A stretch of 37,326 nucleotides of DNA from Selenomonadaceae bacterium (GTDB lineage Bacteria > Bacillota > Negativicutes > Selenomonadales > Selenomonadaceae). The notes beneath the pieces were generated by a model, which saw nothing but the letters and a program-made list of their open reading frames with translations, was not told the origin of the DNA and ran no database searches. The position numbers and the translations under genes are program-made. This document shows, piece by piece, positions 34,087 to 37,326 of the stretch. The DNA is taken from the NCBI GenBank assembly GCA_017427545.1, contig JAFRSO010000063.1, positions 1-37,326 on the forward strand, in the 5' to 3' direction. The first letter of the stretch is position 1, and every line of letters starts with the position of its first letter.

Positions 34087-34571
34087 TATTTATTTTTGAT
34101 GTAATTGATGAGGCCGCCGGCGTTAGCAATATCTTGTACGAAACCGGGCAGCGGGTGCGCGTGGAAAGTGTCGCCCGTCGTGAGATTTTCAATAGTGCCG
34201 GTCGCAGTGTCAATCCTCAAAACGTCGTCGGCAGAAATTTTCTCCACGGCGTCACCAATTTCAAGGAGCGGCAAACCGATATTGATTCCGTTGCGATAAA
34301 AAATTCTTGCAAAACTCGCGGCAATGACAACCGGAATACCTGACGCCTTGATTGCAACGGGAGCATGTTCACGGCTTGAACCGCAACCGAAATTTTTTCC
34401 GCCAACCATGATATCGCCCACCTTGACATTCGGAGCAAAAGTTTCGTCAATGTCAACCATGCAATGTTTAGCCAACTCGGCAGGATCGAATGTATTCAAA
34501 TAGCGCGCGGGGATTATAACGTCAGTATCGATATTGTCGCCGTAACGCCAAACTTTTCCTTCAAGTTTCAT
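34086..34571 (-). CDS. leuD: 3-isopropylmalate dehydratase small subunit
   Basis: Works with LeuC to isomerise 2- to 3-isopropylmalate in leucine synthesis. The swivel-domain motifs are [15 protein letters not shown] at the N-terminus and [16 protein letters not shown] start at [11 protein letters not shown] (161 aa, the length of the short LeuD type), with AGGAGG 12 bases before; a longer frame upstream has no conserved sequence. A 152-bp gap separates it from leuC, unusually long for this pair; it holds a small hairpin (GTTGC/GCAAC near 34635-34648) and no clear promoter. Confidence 0.93.
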   Translation of the reverse strand: MKLEGKVWRYGDNIDTDVIIPARYLNTFDPAELAKHCMVDIDETFAPNVKVGDIMVGGKNFGCGSSREHAPVAIKASGIPVVIAASFARIFYRNGINIGLPLLEIGDAVEKISADDVLRIDTATGTIENLTTGDTFHAHPLPGFVQDIANAGGLINYIKNK

Positions 34572-34723
34572 GTCAAATAAAAACCTCCTCCTGATTAGTA
34601 ATATCCTGCTTATATAAAATCTTGATTTTTTGAATGTTGCCAATGCAACAGATTTTGAACGTAAACCCGGTGATTTTTAACGCTAAAGCTCAAGACTATA
34701 AATTCTTGCAAAATCAAAGCTCG

Positions 34724-35983
34724 TCAAATCACTTCGTCGGGAGCCGAAATTTTTCCGGTGATTGCACTTGCCGCCGCCACGAATGGTCCTGCCAAATAAA
34801 CTTCGCTGTCGACATGCCCCATGCGCCCGCGGAAATTTCTGTTGGTCGTGGAAACGCAACGTTCGCCCGCGCTCAAAATGCCCATGTAACCTCCAAGGCA
34901 TGGCCCGCACGTCGGACAACTCACGACACAGCCCGCGTCGATAAAAATATCAATCCAGTGGCAGTGGACAGCTTCCTTGTAGATTTCTTGACTGCCGGGA
35001 ATGATTATGCAACGAACGTCGGGATGAATTTTTTTGCCGCGAAGAATCCCCGCAGCAATCCCCAAATCCTCAAGGCGTCCGTTAGTGCAGGAGCCGATTA
35101 CAACTTGATTGATTTTAATTTCCCCCAACTCGTCGACGGGCTTAACATTTTCCGGCAAATGCGGCAGGGCTACGACAGGTTTCAGCTCGCTCAAATTAAT
35201 TTCGACGGTCGAAGAATATTTTGCACCTTCATCAGCGGCGACGGGTTCAAAATTTTTCTTCACGCGACGAGAAACATACAACTCGGCCACCTCGTCATAT
35301 GGGAAGACGCCCGCTTTGGCACCGGCCTCAATCGCCATGTTTGAAATCGTCAGGCGGTCAGTCATTGAAAGTTCCGCGACGCCCTCGCCCGTGAATTCCA
35401 ACGCTTTGTACAGTGCGCCATCCACACCGATTTTGCCAATCAACGTCAAGATAACGTCCTTGCCGCAAATGTTCTTAGGTTTCTTGCCGGTCAAGTGAAC
35501 GTTGACAGCTTCGGGGACTTTGAACCACGCCTTGCCCGTCGCCAATCCGACAGCCAAATCAGTTGTGCCGACGCCCGTCGAAAATGCATTGACTGCGCCG
35601 TAAGTGCAAGTGTGACTGTCCGCGCCAATAATCAACATGCCCGGCGCAACGATTCCGAACTCCGGCAAGATGACATGTTCAATGCCGACGCGCCCTTGTT
35701 CGTAGTAGTGAGTGATTTTATTTTTACGGGCGAAGTCGCGCATAATCTTTGCAAGGCCGGCAGATTTAATATCTTTTGCGGGCTGGAAGTGGTCGGGTAT
35801 CAGCGCGATTTTTTCAGCGTCGAAAACAGGTCGTCCGATTTTTTCAAACTCTTTAATTGACGGCGGCCCCGTAACGTCGTTGGCCATAACCAAATCCAAG
35901 TCACAGATGACGAGTTGCCCTGCCTCCACAGACTCAAGCCCCGCGTGTCGTGCAAGAATTTTTTCGCTCATTGTCATTGCCAT
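34724..35983 (-). CDS. leuC: 3-isopropylmalate dehydratase large subunit
   Basis: Aconitase-family subunit carrying the [4Fe-4S] cluster, bound by the cysteine in [10 protein letters not shown] and the two in [30 protein letters not shown] is also diagnostic. At 419 residues it is the short type found in many anaerobes and archaea, matching the short LeuD. I start at the ATG after AGGAGAG; an in-frame GTG three codons earlier overlaps that site. Confidence 0.95.
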   Translation of the reverse strand: MAMTMSEKILARHAGLESVEAGQLVICDLDLVMANDVTGPPSIKEFEKIGRPVFDAEKIALIPDHFQPAKDIKSAGLAKIMRDFARKNKITHYYEQGRVGIEHVILPEFGIVAPGMLIIGADSHTCTYGAVNAFSTGVGTTDLAVGLATGKAWFKVPEAVNVHLTGKKPKNICGKDVILTLIGKIGVDGALYKALEFTGEGVAELSMTDRLTISNMAIEAGAKAGVFPYDEVAELYVSRRVKKNFEPVAADEGAKYSSTVEINLSELKPVVALPHLPENVKPVDELGEIKINQVVIGSCTNGRLEDLGIAAGILRGKKIHPDVRCIIIPGSQEIYKEAVHCHWIDIFIDAGCVVSCPTCGPCLGGYMGILSAGERCVSTTNRNFRGRMGHVDSEVYLAGPFVAAASAITGKISAPDEVI

Positions 35984-36008
35984 TCGTTTCACTCTCCTAA
36001 AACAAAAG

Positions 36009-36081
36009 TGGTTAGTGATTAGGATTTAGTGTTTAGAAAAATCTTTGCACTAACCGCTAACCACTAACCGCTAACTACTAA
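36009..36081. repeat. Heptad-repeat palindrome between ilvC and leuC
   Basis: Left arm of (G/A)TTAGTG/TTTAGTG units and right arm of four CACTAAC/CGCTAAC units around AAAAATCTTTG, a strong hairpin just after the ilvC stop. Confidence 0.85.
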
Positions 36082-36085
36082 AAGT

Positions 36086-37090
36086 TCAATTTTTGTCTTT
36101 GAGCCAGCTCATCATGCCGCGCAGTTTTTTGCCGACAGTTTCAATTTGATGTTCGGCGTGAATTCTGCGTTGAGCAAGGAAGTTAGCACGTCCCGCAGCA
36201 CGATTCTCGACGAGCCAATTGCTTGCGAACGAGCCGTCCTGAATTTCGGACAACGCCTTTTCCATAGCCTTGCGCACTTCCGGCGTGATAATCTTCGGGC
36301 CGGTCGTATAGTCGCCATATTCGGCAGTGTCGCTGATAGAATAGCGCATCTTCGCCATGCCGCCCTCGTAAATGAGGTCAATTATCAACTTCATCTCGTG
36401 GCAAACTTCGAAGTAGGCTATTTCGGGCTGATATCCTGCTGCAACCAAAACTTCAAAGCCGGTTTGAATCAGATGAGTTACGCCGCCGCAGAGTACGCAC
36501 TGTTCGCCGAAAAGATCAGTTTCAGTCTCTTCTTTGAAAGTGGTTTGAAGGACACCTGCGCGAGTGCCGCCGATACCGCGAGCATAGGCAAGGGCGATGT
36601 CAAAGCATTGACCGGACGCGTCCTGCTCAACTGCGAAAACGTCGGGTACGCCGCTGCCTTCAACGAACGTGCGACGAACCAAATGACCGGGGCCTTTGGG
36701 AGCCACCATGAAAACGTCAATGTCAGCGGCGGGAACGACCTGACGAAAATGCACGTTAAAACCATGTGAGAAGGCCAATGCCGCGCCGCTCTTCAAGTTC
36801 GGGGCGATTTCGTTTTTGTAAACGTCCGCTTGCTTCTCGTCGGGTATGAGTACCATCGTGATATCAGCCTGTTTGACGGCTTCGGGGACGGTGAAAACTT
36901 TAAAGCCGTCCTTTTCGGCGACGCTCCAAGATTTTGAGCCGGAATAGAGTCCGATTATGACATTGAGACCGCTGTCTTTGAGATTATTCGCCTGCCCGGC
37001 CCCTTGTGAGCCGTAGCCGAGAACAGCGATTGTCTTGCCGTTCAGAATATCGAAATTCACATCGTTATCATAATAAACTTTTGCTGCCAA
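36086..37090 (-). CDS. ilvC: Ketol-acid reductoisomerase, TTG start
   Basis: Second common enzyme of branched-chain amino acid synthesis, with Mg2+ and NAD(P)H. The class I form of 334 residues shows the nucleotide fold [33 protein letters not shown], and [12 protein letters not shown]. The cofactor loop reads GLYSGSKSW, with a tyrosine where the usual form has arginine but both serines kept, so NADPH use is likely yet not sure. The start is a TTG ([10 protein letters not shown]) with no visible ribosome binding site, because a mobile-element end stops about nine bases before it. It leads leuC and leuD. Confidence 0.94.
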   Translation of the reverse strand: MAAKVYYDNDVNFDILNGKTIAVLGYGSQGAGQANNLKDSGLNVIIGLYSGSKSWSVAEKDGFKVFTVPEAVKQADITMVLIPDEKQADVYKNEIAPNLKSGAALAFSHGFNVHFRQVVPAADIDVFMVAPKGPGHLVRRTFVEGSGVPDVFAVEQDASGQCFDIALAYARGIGGTRAGVLQTTFKEETETDLFGEQCVLCGGVTHLIQTGFEVLVAAGYQPEIAYFEVCHEMKLIIDLIYEGGMAKMRYSISDTAEYGDYTTGPKIITPEVRKAMEKALSEIQDGSFASNWLVENRAAGRANFLAQRRIHAEHQIETVGKKLRGMMSWLKDKN

Positions 37091-37094
37091 GATA

Positions 37095-37326
37095 CATTAC
37101 CGTTACTGAGAACTTATAAAAAGTTGTAAACTTTTATGTCCCATTCCTGTTTCAAAGAATCCGCTTTCGCCTTCGCTACTAACGTTTGCTGTAACTCTCC
37201 ACAGGCGTAAATTCCCCGCTAACGTACGGGTACATATTGCAAGCGTCTTTTTGGTGACTAACTTACAATACCAGCAACATTTTGTCCTTTCATAATATTT
37301 AGCAAAAGTCTGTCTGTCCAATGCAC
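37095..37326 (-). mobile_element. Decayed tnpB 3' end and right end (copy 2)
   Basis: Related to 18000-18240 over most of its length; the best-kept blocks are GTACCCGTACGTTAGCGGGG and TATTATGAAAGGACA. On the minus strand one frame reads RGIYACGELQQTLVAKAKAD and then SLKQEWDIKV, which I take as the C-terminus of a TnpB-type protein; stops and a frame change lie before it. It ends in a hairpin (AAAAGTT/AACTTTT) and CAGTAACGGT next to the ilvC start. The left side runs off the window. Confidence 0.5.

Noticed and set aside
34572..34723. Promoter in the leuC-leuD gap
   Set aside because: TATATA-like sequence is present but no -35 at suitable distance; only a small hairpin can be supported.
37095..37326. 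T-box or other amino-acid riboswitch before ilvC
   Set aside because: No T-box signature or leader peptide is visible, and the segment is shared with the rpmF leader, so a mobile-element remnant explains it better.

Overview
The window looks like chromosome from a strict anaerobe of the Bacillota, most likely Negativicutes (Selenomonadales-like). The support is FabK in place of FabI, the plsX-rpmF-yceD order, the anaerobic glycerol-3-phosphate dehydrogenase glpABC, aminofutalosine-type radical SAM enzymes, strong Shine-Dalgarno (SD) sites and frequent TTG starts. The assignment is inference; no rRNA is present. Nearly all genes are on the minus strand. The plus-strand genes are metG, the first TPR gene, the TSUP permease and a radical SAM/peptide locus.

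Layout. 1-2.5 kb: metG converging on a membrane lipoprotein. 2.5-10.9 kb (minus): putP, glyA, a SnoaL-like protein, threonylcarbamoyl-AMP synthase, prmC, a PIN-TRAM membrane protein, coaBC, rpoZ, gmk and dapF. 11.7-14.7 kb: two paralogous secreted FlgT-like/TPR proteins around a TSUP permease. 14.7-18.8 kb: fatty-acid and phospholipid genes fabK-fabD and yceD-rpmF-plsX. 19-22 kb: a single-chain glycyl-tRNA synthetase (glyQS). 22-24.7 kb: two MqnE-like radical SAM genes followed by a YoeB-type toxin-antitoxin pair. 24.8-27.3 kb: a ribosomal-peptide (RiPP) locus. 27.3-34 kb: glpF-glpK and glpA-glpB-glpC. 34-37.1 kb: ilvC-leuC-leuD.

The most notable locus is the RiPP operon at 24.79-27.35 kb. 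One radical SAM/SPASM maturase is followed by four very short Cys-rich peptides that all begin M-(K/R)-F-L-(I/V)-x-P, with a bactofilin-like beta-helical protein between the first and second. Its promoter has a run of nine G in the spacer between -35 and -10, so expression may be phase-variable.

A second theme is a family of heptanucleotide-repeat palindromes (units such as TAGGAAC, TTAGGAG, AAGGAAC, GGGAAAT) at about 17 places. Most sit between genes, but some are translated. One forms the linker that fuses GlyQ to GlyS, and another forms the C-terminal tail of GlpA with a near-identical peptide. A third theme is decayed mobile DNA. Two related copies of what looks like a tnpB 3' end and right end abut the TTG starts of rpmF and ilvC, and a MITE-like hairpin element flanked by 16-bp direct repeats follows glyQS.
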